A stretch of DNA of 64,000 bases, from contig CP137865.1 in assembly GCA_034406715.1 (NCBI GenBank), positions 1,364,001-1,428,000 of the forward strand, in the 5' to 3' direction. The notes beneath the pieces were generated by a model. It worked only from the letters and a program-made list of their open reading frames with translations. It was not told where the DNA came from and ran no database searches. Source of the stretch: Rhodotorula mucilaginosa. Its lineage: Eukaryota; Basidiomycota; Microbotryomycetes; Sporidiobolales; Sporidiobolaceae. The position numbers were made by a program, and so were the translations under genes. Of this stretch, positions 10,487 through 20,960 are shown one piece after another (position 1 is the first letter of the stretch; each line of letters begins with the position of its first letter).

Positions 10487-12260
10487 ATGAGCGTGCCCAA
10501 GGTTCCACGGCGTACTGCTGTGCTGTCCTTGGTCGGTCTCTCCGTTTTCGCGCTGCTCCTCCATGTGACCGCCAACGAGGACGCGCTCTCATCACTGCCG
10601 TCAGTTTGACTCTCGTGCGACTCGTCTGCTGGCTGACCGAGGCTGACATACTTGCTCTGCCACAGCCGAAAGGGCCGGCGCTTGGCCCCGCAAGACGCGG
10701 CAGCGAGCTATCGCGGCTTTCTCGCTCATCCATCCGAAGCCGCCGCGCTCCCGCTCGTCTCCTCGATCGCTTCTTTTGGCCAAGCCAAACCAGCAGCCGA
10801 GCCCGTCACAGTCTCGATATGCGCCATTCCGACGCACGAGGAGCAGTACTTGCCGGAATGGCTGACTTGGCACCGTTTGATCGGCGTCGAGCGGTTCTAC
10901 CTGTTCGACAACTCGCCGAGCCTGCGGATGCGACGATTGCTGCGCCCTTGGATCGAAGAGGGGACGGTCGTCCTGTTTGATCTGTTCTACCCTGGTGCGC
11001 TCCTACTTCTCGCCGACTTTTGCTGACCTTAACGAGAGATCTGACTCGCCCGGCCTGCAGACGGAACCAATATCGGCTCTGTCTACCAGCAAGATGCCCT
11101 GCGGATGTGCGAGTCATTCGTCCTTTCAAACACGAGCTGGGCGAGCCATCACGACGTCGACGAGTTCCTCATGGTCGACGCGCCGGGCTGGTCGTCGCCC
11201 ATCCCAACTGTTGTTGCTTCTGCGGCGGGGTCGGCCGATTCGTCTCCAGCTTCCTCAAACGACACAATGTCCAGCTCGACTTGGCGCTATCCGCTGCACG
11301 AACGATTTCAGACCTCGCTCGACCGGGCGACTTGCGTGCCGCTGCTGCGGTTGCCCTTCCAAAACTACGGGTTGCGAGAGCTTCCCTTGGACGAGTCCAT
11401 CACCGACCGGCAAACCGTGCGGGACCGAGTTCCCGCCAACTTTCACACGTACGGAAAGGTGCGTATTTTAAGCTCTTCGACTTGCGCGCATCACGGGATG
11501 TTGACCTGCTTGACGCTCAGATGTTTATCCATTCCGCGGGCGACCCGGCCAGAGGCGGTTGGATGGGCCCTCGTGAGTTCTCGCGCTCTCCGACTGAACG
11601 AGCAACTATTCCTGATCTTCAGTGAGCAGACTCGTGCAAGGTGCCGCCGGGTACCGTCATTCTCGACGCGCACGGCAAGGACTTCAAGTACGAAAAAGGC
11701 TCCTACCCCTACGACGGCTTGCCATTACCACAAGAGGCTCTCTACTTAGTCCGTGAGTGAAGAACGCTTCTGGGTAGTAACGGCTACAGGTCTGACCCGC
11801 GACCTTGCGCGCAGATTACGTGCAACGCTCGCTCGAAGACTGCGAGCGAAAATTCCACGTCGTTTCTGGGACGTCGCAGGACTGGCGGACACGAGACGGT
11901 CTCGATGGCTGTGCACGCAACTATGTCCCGACGGACGAGGAACTGAACGACCCCGAAGCGCGCCGAGCTCTCGAAGCTCTGCCTCGTAGTAAACTCCTCG
12001 TCCAGCGACCCGACGCGTGGCGACAGCTCTTCATCCGCGACACTTCGGTTCGAGATAGCTGGCAGGGTCGGATGACGCGTGCGATCTTGTCGGATTGGCG
12101 AGCGCGGAGTGGCAGGCGGCGATTAGAGGAAGGATGGTTTTGGGAACACGGCGAGGACGCCAGCGACGCGCGGTTGGAACGACTCGCCGGGGTGTACAGG
12201 ATCAGGGATGTACGGAGTGCGACTGCGCCGAACGCGGTCTTGTCGGATGTATCGGATTAG
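10487..12260 (+). CDS. Glycosyltransferase family 92 (DUF23-type), type II membrane protein
   Basis: Six exons (10487-10599, 10666-10994, 11061-11458, 11521-11572, 11630-11752, about 11815-12260). The ATG at 10487 starts a short basic segment and one hydrophobic helix (AVLSLVGLSVFALLLHV), a typical Golgi signal anchor. The catalytic region opens with ICAIPTHEEQYLPEWLTWHR and VERFYLFDNSPS, followed by the metal-binding DxD-type motif within SHHDVDEFLMVD. It ends with the conserved HYVQRSLEDCERKF segment and a ...SGTSQDW stretch. These are the hallmarks of GT92/DUF23 enzymes, which in animals and plants transfer galactose from UDP-Gal. The sugar and acceptor here cannot be read from sequence. 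Location: Golgi lumen, inferred. Confidence 0.82.
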
Positions 12261-12612
12261 AGGGGTCTAGGGTTTTCGCCGTGGTCGGGAGTTTGGGCAA
12301 ACGCTGTTGTTGTTCTTTTGTCGGGCTGTAGCAGTACCTGTGCTCGGCGAATCTGCTCACCACATCCCGTGCATGCTAGAGTGAGCAGTCACTGCCTTTG
12401 GCGGGTGAGAAGAGGATCGTGCACAGCGGTTGATTATCAGATCTGATTGCGCGTTCCGTCAGCGGTCGAGCCAAAGATGGCAATTCGCCGGAACGACTTG
12501 CTCCGCCGCGCGCTCCGCGTCACCGAAACTTCAGTCAGCGCACCAAGCCCAGCGACTATAAAGGCCTTCAGCTTCCCGGCTTTGCCTTGCTCCCTTTTTG
12601 TACACACCTTGC
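12261..12612. other. Spacer with nitroreductase promoter
   Basis: 3' UTR of the glycosyltransferase followed by the promoter of the next gene; the only clear element is the TATA box listed separately. Confidence 0.4.
12557..12562 (+). promoter_or_regulatory. TATA box of nitroreductase gene
   Basis: TATAAA (in context CTATAAAGG) ends 50 bp before the ATG at 12613, a consistent distance for a short 5' leader. This supports use of the upstream, presequence-encoding start. Confidence 0.6.
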
Positions 12613-13686
12613 ATGCTTGTCCGAGCCGCTTCGACCCTCGCTCGTACCTCGCTCGCTTCCGCTCGCTTCACATCCTTGGCTCTCCCACTTTTCGCAACGT
12701 AAGCCGAATACTAGTCGAAGGGCAAGCGTGTTTGCGTGCATCGGAGTGCCAAAGCTGACCATGCACTCATTCCGATGCTGCAGCCAAATCTCCGCTAGCA
12801 GAACCATGTCGTCGACCTCCGCTGCGCCTTCGAACGCCATCGCCTTCTTGCAGGCAGTCGAGCACCGCCGGACAATCTACGCCCTCGGCAAGGAGTCGCC
12901 GATCCCGGACGCTCGCATCCAGGAGATTGTCGAGTTTGCGGTCAAGAACTGTCCGGTAAGCCCGAGGAGTGCGTTGTGCAAAAGTCCGGAGATGCTGACC
13001 GCAGTGCGCCGCCTCAGTCGTCTTTCAACTCGCAATCAACTCGCGCCGTTCTCGTCCTCGGTAAAAACCACGACAAGTGAGTCGAGTGGTATTTCTCTGC
13101 CGCTCGCCCGAAAAGGAACTGACAGAGTGGATTTGCAGGGTGTGGGACATTGCGAAGAAGCAGATCAAAGCCATCGTTCCGGAGGATGCGTGGCCCGCAT
13201 CGGAAACTCGCCTGAACGGCTTCCAGGGCGCGTACGGCACCGTGCTCCTTTACGAGGACCAGTCCGTCGTCAAGGGCCTGCAGGAGAACATCCCGCTCTA
13301 CGCTGAGCACTTCCCGATCTGTGAGTCGGAGTCCTGCGCGAACTCGCGCTTCTCACCAATCTGAAACTGACAAAAGGCTTGCGGGTCAGGGTCGGAACAC
13401 ACTCACGGCATCCACGCCTTCACTATCTGGACTGCACTATCGGCGGAGGGCCTCGGAGCGTCTCTTCAGCACTACAACCCGCTCGTGAGTTCTCCCTTCC
13501 AGACTCATAGGCGTTGCCTGTCGCTGATGGAAGCTCCATGCCTAGATCGACGCCGATGTCGCCAAGGAGTTCGACGTCCCCGAGACCTGGAAGCTCCGCG
13601 CCCAGCTCGTCTTTGGAAAGCCGGTCGCCCCGGCTGGCGAGAAGACGTTCAAGCCGCTCGAGGAGCGCGTCAAGGTCTTCGCGTAG
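12613..13686 (+). CDS. Nitroreductase-family flavoprotein with mitochondrial-type presequence
   Basis: FMN-dependent nitroreductase-like protein of the fungal Hbn1/Frm2 kind, which reduces nitro compounds or quinones and is linked to oxidative-stress and lipid responses in yeast. The core begins FLQAVEHRRTIYALGKESPIPD, then a block with STRAVLVLGKNHDK, WDIAKKQIKAIVP, GAYGTVLLYED and HGIHAFTIWTALSAEGLGASLQHYNP, ending IDADVAKEFDVP. All match the family in order. Introns lie near 12699-12783, 12956-13022, 13076-13139, 13321-13389 and 13484-13547. The ATG at 12613 is preferred: after splicing it reads in frame into the core and encodes MLVRAASTLARTSLASAR..., Arg/Ser/Ala-rich without acids, a classic matrix-targeting peptide. 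The ATG at 12807, in exon 2, would give a cytosolic form. Confidence 0.85.
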
Positions 13687-13966
13687 AGCCCCCACTTCCG
13701 CACCGTAGAGCTCTGGTAGCTCCATGTTATATCAGCTTTCTAGTCTAAACCGCTCGTGGACCGTGCCTGCATGTGAAGACAGCTATTTTCACCTCCACTA
13801 TCGCGGTCCTCATAAGACGGACCCTGCTTTCAAGGTCGCTTGCCTGGGCGAGCAAGGCCCGGTGGAGCAGAGCGAGATGATTCCGCTCGGATCGTAAGAA
13901 AAGTTCCGACTGGGGCGTCGGGCGTCTAGGGCAAGCGGATGTTGCCGATATTCAAAGAAGCGCTAC

Positions 13967-15148
13967 TCATCCGGAGAAGCTCGAGACGGCAAAGTTGGCC
14001 GCAGGTTTGGACCCTCTCCGAGCCGAAGCGAGTGGTCGCGCGACAGTCGCTATGAGAAGAAAACGAACGTGTCAGCGAAGCATGGGTAGCCGCCACTACC
14101 ACTCGTGCGGAAAAAGGCGACATACCTGATTTCCGCTGCCCTTCCGCCTGCAGGAGCAAGCTCTTCTTCCTCCTCCGTTCCTTGTCCTTGGCCGACTCGG
14201 CGTCCTCCGGATCCGCCAGTCCGAGCAAGATCTTGCTCTCGAGACTCATGCCCTTTTGCTTTTTCGGGTTCCGGTCCTGATGTTGCGGTCGGCCCTGGTC
14301 GAGAACCGCGACTTGACGCTTCTTCGAGTATAGCCGCTTGGCGACGAATTTGGCTGCGGAGGAATGAGACGGTAGAGATGTGGAGGAGAGCGAGGCGGGT
14401 CCGACGGAGGAAGTTGGCAGATGTTGAAGGGTAATGTCGCTGTTCGCAGGTAAGGGCGGCGGAGTAAAACCCAGTCAGCTTCACCAAGTTCGACCGCAGG
14501 AGTGACCGTAAGAGTACCACGACGACTCACCCGACTTGTTGTTGACCGCCTTGGCCAACCTGTGCCTTTCTCCGCGCAATCTCTTCCCGCTTCCGCTGCT
14601 TCTCCTCTTTGGCGGCCTTCCGCTGGGACTTCTTCCCCTGACCCGGCGGGACACGATCTCCGGGCGCGTAATGTGCTGCAGCTTCGGCGAAGAGCGAGTC
14701 GTCGAGGTAAGTCGTCTTCTTGCCGATTTGCAGCGGCGCTTCTGCAGCGGCCAACTCCTCCTCTGCGTCCGCCTCTTCGTCGCCGTCGAGCACATCGGCA
14801 CCTTCGTACTCTTCTTCGTCGTCCTCGTACTCTGCTGCCTCCTCGTCGAATGCCTCTTCCTCCTCGTCAACTTCGGGCTCGACTGCCTTGGCTTTCCCCT
14901 TGACGTCCTTTGACGTGGTCGCTTTCGCCTTGGCTTGTTTCCGTGCCTTTGCCGCTCTACACGTGGTTTTCCTGTCAGCTCCACACGTCCACACCGGCCC
15001 CGGAGGGAGCGAAGGCTTACTGCTCGTTTGCCAACCTCGCGAGACGCTCTTGCTCCTTGCGTCCCTGCCGCGCTGACGCCTGCGAGACGACCTCTGGCGC
15101 GTCGTCGTCGCTCTCTGAGCCGCTCGAGTAGCTGTACGGTGCGCTCAT
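13967..15148 (-). CDS. Unrecognised charged nuclear/nucleolar-type protein
   Basis: Starts at the ATG at 15148 (MSAPYSYSSGSESDDDAPE...). Exons are about 15148-15020, 14957-14530, 14442-14126 and about 14051-13967. After the N-terminus comes a long Glu/Asp-rich stretch (about residues 65-115), a strongly basic Lys/Arg/Glu coiled-coil-like stretch (KKSQRKAAKEEKQRKREE), then AAKFVAKRLYSKKRQVAVLD, a second basic stretch near SKILLGLADPED, and a tail KPAANFAVSSFSG. The acidic-then-basic layout and the short K-K-R-x-V-x-V-L motif resemble small ribosome-biogenesis proteins such as Utp16/Bud21, but the match is too weak to name it. It is convergent with the nitroreductase and head-to-tail with the Tdp1-like gene. 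Confidence 0.65.
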
Positions 15149-15451
15149 GCTGTGTGTATGGTGAGGCGGTGAAACGCTGATGAGAAGCGGAAGCACGGAC
15201 TTGCATTCGCTTGTAATCGGCTCGATTACAAAACCCCGACGAGCTCATTACAGTTGGCCACAATTTCCCGTTCTCTCCCCTTACGCTTTTGACCGTATTC
15301 ATGGAACAGATTGAGATCACACTAGGTTATGGACCTCTGTGCGCGTCACCGTACAAGCTTCGAGCGTAAAAATGCAAGCAACAAGCGACCTCAGCTCCCG
15401 ACCATACTACTCTCCGACCGCTCCGTCCTCCTCTTGAGCGAACGACGCCAT
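15149..15451. promoter_or_regulatory. Promoter of the charged nuclear protein gene
   Basis: Head-to-tail spacer on the minus strand, holding the 3' UTR of the Tdp1-like gene and the promoter of the gene starting at 15148. No defined element recognised. Confidence 0.3.
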
Positions 15452-17852
15452 CTACTTCCCTCCAGCGGCTTTCCCCTGGCCCTTGCTTCCACTGCCGCTG
15501 CCCTTCGGGCGCCCTGGCGCCTTCTTGGGCTTCGGTGCAAAAGTGGGCGCAGGTTCGTCGTCGTCTCCGAACTCTTCGAGCTCGGGAGTGCGCACGTAGG
15601 GCACGAGGGCAGAGACCCGCTTCTCGAGCTTCTTGGCCGTCGAGGCAGTCGCGCAGCGGTAGAGCACTCCGAGATCGGTGCGGGCGAGGTTGCAGGTCGA
15701 GTTCTCGGATCCGGAAGAGCGACGGTAGGTACCCCACGAATCGGGCGAGCTGTCGATCAGGCAGTGCAAAATGTCAGCTCAGATCTAGCGAGCAGAATTC
15801 TTGTGAACTCGTGCCACTTACGGGAGGTGCGATCCGTTGTAGAGGAAGGCCTCGAAAGGCTCGGGGTTCTCCTCACTCGCAGCGGGCGAAGTCGGCTTGT
15901 GAAGGATGATCATGAGCTGCGAGCATGAAGAGCAACCGTCATGCGCGGTTTTTTTGACACAATGGGCGCAAAATATCGAGGGACAGAGCGCACCGCTGAA
16001 CCGTTCAGGCGACCGCTCTTGAGCTCGAGCTGACGGAGGACCGTCTTCCGCAAATCGCCCGTCTCAAGGTCGTCCAGACCTTTGTCGCCCTCCCACTTGA
16101 TGAGGTGACGGCCCGCCTGCTCTTTGCTGGCATCGACCCTCTTTTCCGTCGGGTATAGCACTTTGACACGTTCGTCTTCCGGTTCCCCGTGCGCAGCAGC
16201 GAAAGCGGCTTCGGCGGCTTGGGCGCGGTCGGTCTGCGCTTCGGCGTACTCGAGCGGCGAGATCCCTTGCGCCGCGGCGTGCAGGTGCTCGAGGAACTCG
16301 CGGGAGAGGGAGCCGACCTGGGGCGTCTTGAGAAGGTCGAAAAAAGCATCAGCAGCATGTCGTCGTCGAAGACTCTAGCGACCGGAACCTCGCAAGACTT
16401 TGAGGCACTTACAAGATACTCGATCTTCCAATCCCCTTCGCCATGGCAGGACGGCGAGAGAGAGGCGAGGGCTTCGGCCAGACTTGCGAGACCGCCGGCT
16501 TCCGCGACCTCGTCTTCGCCGACATGCGAGCCGGCGTGAGAGACGACGAGACGCAAGTTCTCGGTGCTGCTGAAGTCGAAGCGGCAAAGATTCCGCTCCA
16601 GCTGGACAAGCGCATTCGAGGCAGGCGTGTCCTTCTCGCCGGTCTTGCGAAGAGCGAGCGAGTCGGAGCGAAGGAAGTTGAGCAGCGATCGCGAAAAGTC
16701 AGTGTGCGTCGGATTCTGGTCAAGAGACGTCGCGGGCTGAGAGAGCCTCGGCAAGTCCTGCACCCAGATCGCGTGCTCGAGGCTCGACCAAGCTTCAGGC
16801 GTGGCTTCGGGTCGGCCGATCGCAATGCGCAGATGGTCTTTTTCGGCGAAAGAGTGGCGAAGGATCTGAGGACAGAGTGGAGCCAGGTTGGTCTTCGATC
16901 GTGACAGCAAGAGTATGAATGACGCACCATCGAGAACGAGACATTCATTGGAAGCGGCTCGTTCTTTTCAGGCTCCTGCTGAGTATCGCTTGTTGGGCAA
17001 TGGATGACCGTTTCGATTTCGGTCTTGTTCTTCTGCTCGTCCGCGTCCGGTTTTTTGCCTTGCACGATCAACAGGGGCTTCTTGGTCGGGCCCTGCACCT
17101 TCTGCGGCTGCCTGACCTTCTTGCCCTTTTTCTTCTTCTTGTCGTCCGTCCCGTCCACGTCGCCATCGGAAAGACTTTCGTGTCCAGGGTTTTCGTCCCG
17201 AGCCTTCGCGAGGTGCCCCGTCTTGAACTGCTTTGGCAGCCAAGGCGTCTGGACCTTCGGAGCGATCCAGATGGCGCTCTGGACATGCTTGTCCGGATCG
17301 GGCCCGACGAGCGTTTCGATCGTGAAGGGCTTGTCGGCGTCGTCTTCGTCCGAGTCGCTGTCTTGATCCTTCTTGCGTTGGCCGCGTCCGTCTTTGACGC
17401 GCCCGAGCAGGTGAAGGTGAGGTTCACCGTAAGCGAGCCTGGCGATCAACTCGGCGGGACCCTCGTTGTTTTTCGATTCGACCTTGAACGGGAGGATCTG
17501 ATTCGGAGTTTCCCGGTGCACGGTGCGACGTTTCGGCTTTGGCGGCGGCGCGGCAGCTTGGTCGTCGTCGTCAGCGGCGGTGACTTTGTGGGACACCTTG
17601 AGACGACCGGCGTGCTCCTGTCCGGTGCCCGTTCCTCCGAGGAGGACTGAGCGCGGACCGAGGCCTTCGGATTTGGCCATACTTTGAGCGACTTCCAAGT
17701 GCCGAGGTGCTTCGACTTTCTTCTTCTTGCTCTTGGTGTTGGGCTTGGACGTCGACTTGCTCGTCGAAGCCCGGTTCGAGTCGTCGGCGGAGCTGGAACC
17801 CGCGTCGGAGTCGGCGGTCAAGTCGACCGGGTCGGACGCTTTGCGTTTCATG
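15452..17852 (-). CDS. Tyrosyl-DNA phosphodiesterase (Tdp1)-like protein
   Basis: The start is the ATG at 17852 (MKRKASDPVDLTADSD...), giving a basic, Ser/Asp-rich N-terminal region with nuclear-localisation-like clusters. The later part follows the Tdp1 fold in order: PLLIVQGKKPD, then LRIAIGRPEATPEAWSSLEH with IWVQDLPRL, a segment with LRLVVSHAGSH, a Leu/Ala-rich helix pair, SLGRFDFLKTPQVGSLSREF, LMIILHKPTSP, AFLYNGSHLPSPDSWGT and finally NLARTDLGVLYRC, which parallels the GSANLSKAAWG...YELGVLF end of Tdp1. The C-terminus is a Gly/Lys/Pro-rich tail. Tdp1 removes topoisomerase I peptides from DNA 3' ends using two HxK motifs. In this spliced model neither HxK is evident at its expected place (next to the intron near 16928-16867 and before LMIIL), so activity is doubtful. 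Introns near 16867-16928, 16343-16408, 15929-15994 and 15756-15822. Confidence 0.6.
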
Positions 17853-18368
17853 GCGAGGTGAAGCGGCTCACAGGCACTGACGCGGTCGTCGAGGACGGGC
17901 TGACTGATGAACTGGAGCGTCAAGCACGGTCCCTGTCCCGCAGTCGGAGGGGCGAGGCGGAGGGAGCGTGGCAGGCAAAGAAGACGACGCGTCGAGGTCA
18001 AACGAAGGAGCGACGGGATGCGGGCGTTCAAGCGATGAGCGAGCTCTGCCCAGGGACACGTGCGAGTCAAGGGGACAGGTCCGGCACCGTCTTTGACGAG
18101 TGGCTGCAGGGGGATGCGGGGAGGAGAGGGGAAAGGTGAGGGAGTGAAAGAGGGCGCGCATCGGTGCAGCAGCGCGTCGTGGCGTGATACATGGAGAGGC
18201 AGGGTGTCCTACTACTCAGTGACAGTGTAACGTAGCACGCGAGGTTTTCTCCTTGCTATACGACACGTGGGGCTATGCGCTTCCCACTCCTGCTGCAAGT
18301 CAATTCGGCCACGGAATTTGCGCGCGCGAACTCCAACATGCACGTCTCGCTTCCGAGAGCCAAAAAGT
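17853..18368. promoter_or_regulatory. Promoter of Tdp1-like gene and 3' region of RBG2
   Basis: The right-hand part is the 3' flank of the minus-strand RBG2 gene; the left part is the promoter of the Tdp1-like gene and contains the GACGCGTC element at 17986-17993. An open frame extends upstream of the chosen ATG in the same frame, so a longer N-terminus cannot be excluded, but its composition does not look coding. Confidence 0.4.
17986..17993. promoter_or_regulatory. MCB/MBF-like palindrome GACGCGTC
   Basis: It contains ACGCGT, the Mlu cell-cycle box bound by MBF-type factors in yeasts, about 135 bp upstream of the Tdp1-like ATG. The same octamer lies upstream of the Mcl1 gene. Whether it works here is inference. 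Confidence 0.35.
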
Positions 18369-20479
18369 CTAGACCTTTGTCACAATCGACACCACTGCAA
18401 AGGGATGAGTATCCACCGTCAGCGAATACGCGAGCGCGTCGGGCGGACAGAGAGAGAGGAGCGGAGGGAACTGACCATCGTCCTGCGCCACCTTGTGCGT
18501 CAAACCTACTCGCTGTCCTTGCGGGTTGAACTTGCTCGACTTGCCCCATACGACTGCGTACCTGTGTCGACGACGTGGGCCCGTCAGTGCCGTGAAGAGT
18601 GCGAGTCACGGTGAAGGAAGAGCCGAGGCGAACGTACTTGAACTTGTGCTTGATCCCTCGGTGGATCGAGTCGCACTAGCAAAGAAAGACGGAGCAATTT
18701 GTGAGTCTCAAATGGTCTCTTCACCCCAGCCAGCGCACTTCCGGGCTATGCGACGCGCGCACGGGACATGGGAGCATGGACACCGGGACTCACCACCGCC
18801 TCCATCGTCGCCTCGGTCTTCTTGATAATGAGCGGGTCCATTAGATCCGGCTCGGCACCTCGCTTCTTCGTGTAAATTCTGTGCAGATTCGACCGCCCCT
18901 CCTCTGAGTCAGTAATCAAGGGTACGGAAGAACGGCAAAGGGATGTTGGAAGGGCCGTCTCACCGGTTGAAGCCCATCTTTTGCCAAATCCGCTTCTTGA
19001 GGACTTCGAGGTTCAGGTCCAACTCGCACGAGATCACCACCGTGTGCGGTTCTCGCGCTAGTCGGTCCACTGCAAGATAGGGAGAGAAAAACTCGGCTGG
19101 TCAGCGGAGGCGCAATGGGAGAAACCGGGGCACGCGGCCGGGGCGCACCTTCTTCAAGCGAGATCGAGTCGATCTTGTTGTAGACGTCTGATCAGGACAT
19201 GCGAATTCGTCAGCAAAGATTCTAAGAGGGAGGTGAAGAATCATTGGGGGCTCACAGAGACACGGCACGTATTTCCGGTTCCCGAGGATCGTGTCGATCA
19301 AGTCATCCGACGTGATCTGTCTCAGTACGACGTAGCGGCGCCGCTCGTCAGCTCACGTTGGAGTCTCGCGCGTTGTGTGCTGCCGGAAGAGATGGAACAC
19401 ACGTCTTCACGGATCATGACATCGGCGTTGTGGATCTGCCCAGGAAGGAAAACTGGTCAAGGATCCGCCCACACCCGGCAGGTCAGGAAGTTGAAAAACC
19501 CCGACGACTGAGCTCACCTTGTAAGCCTGCAGAATACCCCTCACTGTCCGCTCGTCCGTCTTGGTCAACGGCACCGTGCAATTGATCGTAATCCCTCCCG
19601 CCGTCTTTTGCTTAAACACGACATCGGGCGGTTGCCGGTTCAGACGGATCCCAATCTCTTCGAGTTCGTGCTCGAGTTGTTGTCGTTGTTCGTCCCCTTT
19701 CGTGACGTCCAACATGATGCAGACGAGGTCGGCGGTTTTGGCGACGGCGACGACTTGGCGACCTCGGCCTCGACCGCTTGCGGCCCCTTCGATGATTCCG
19801 GGCAGATCGAGAACTATGCGAAGTTGAGGGATCCATGTAGCGAAAGCGCACGATTAGCTCTGCTTCTAAGGACCGCGTGGAGATATAGTTTTTCGGAAAG
19901 CGCTTGTGCTCACGTTGGATCTTTGCCCCCTCAATCTCGAGAACTGCGCGCATACCAGCCCCGTCAGTACGGCATCAGATGAACCCCCTCGGGAGAACAA
20001 GAAACGGACCTCCGGGAACTGCAACGAGCGTCGTGAACGCATACGCCGCCGCCGCACTCTCGGTACTGGTCACTTTACTGAGCAAGGTCGACTTTCCGAC
20101 CGAGGGAAAGCCGATCAGGACGGCGCGCCCGAAGCCTGCTTTGGCGACGTCGAAGCCGGCGCCGGCTTTCGACGAGCCGCCGGAGGAGCCTTCGAGGAGT
20201 TCGGCGCGGTAGCGGGCGAGTTTGGCTTTCAAGAGACCGAGGTGGTATTCCGTCGCCTGGGGGTCCGGAAGCGTGGGCACAGAGAAGACATCAGCACTGT
20301 TTCGGCAGGCCTGACAGTCTCTCGATGCGAGCGAGTCTGAGTCTGGACCGACCTTGTTCTTCTGCGTCCGGGCCATCTCTGTGCGGCGCGCAAGTCAGTT
20401 TGAGGACCCCCCCGTCGGACCTGAGCAATGCTATGAACGTACCGGCCTCGATGTCGCGGATCTTTTCGAGGACACCCAT
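18369..20479 (-). CDS. RBG2: DRG-family GTPase Rbg2 (DRG2 type)
   Basis: Developmentally regulated GTP-binding protein, a translation-associated GTPase that works with a Gir2/DFRP2 partner on polysomes. The protein starts [20 protein letters not shown] and continues [20 protein letters not shown]. The P-loop is GFPSVGKS (about residue 70), followed by the switch I region around [22 protein letters not shown] after the DxxG motif, the NKID G4 motif in [12 protein letters not shown], and a C-terminal TGS domain beginning [16 protein letters not shown] and ending [22 protein letters not shown]-like [18 protein letters not shown] and RVGLTH mark it as DRG2/Rbg2 rather than DRG1/Rbg1. At least nine short introns; the last exon begins just before VVSIVTKV and stops at 18369-18371. 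Divergently transcribed from the cyclophilin gene. Confidence 0.92.
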
Positions 20480-20960
20480 GTTGGCTGCTGCTGTCTATCG
20501 GTGTGGCGAGGTTGCTCAACTTGAGGGATTCCGGTCGGCGGTTGAAGGTCGACGGGGAAAGAGTCGAGGGCGACGAGGGCGGCTTTTCGCTTCGGAAGAG
20601 GGCTGAAAAGTCGATGTGACACAGTCGGTGTATGCAAGGGGCACACTCCGGCTAGAGAGCAGCGCCGGCTGAGACTGGATGCGGACGATGAGAAAGAGGC
20701 AGCGAGGCGATCAAAGTCGAGTCGACGTCTGTGCGAGGAGCGGGCAGTTGGGCTGGTTGGACAGTCCACTTCGAGTCGATTGGTCAGACTCGAGCCAATG
20801 CGGGCGTCCGGCTCAGATGGCGATCGAGACGAAGAGTCGTGAGAAAGTCTCGCTTCTGCTCTTGATCTCGTCCAGATACAGTAGATTGCCCTCCCCGCTG
20901 TAACAAGCGGCCAGCTGTTCCTGCAAGGCGGTCAGGCGGATCAGATCCTCGCAGCCTCCC
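20480..20960. promoter_or_regulatory. Divergent promoter between RBG2 and PPIL4 genes
   Basis: A 481 bp shared upstream region. Two CCAAT boxes in opposite orientation lie close together: ATTGG at 20779-20783 and CCAAT at 20795-20799, possible HAP/NF-Y sites serving both genes. No TATA box was seen. Confidence 0.45.

Noticed and set aside
17853-18070. Longer N-terminus of the Tdp1-like protein from an upstream start
   Set aside because: The frame is open to 18070, but the peptide is unlike the basic/acidic body and the MCB-like element lies inside it; MKRKASDP at 17852 is the better start.
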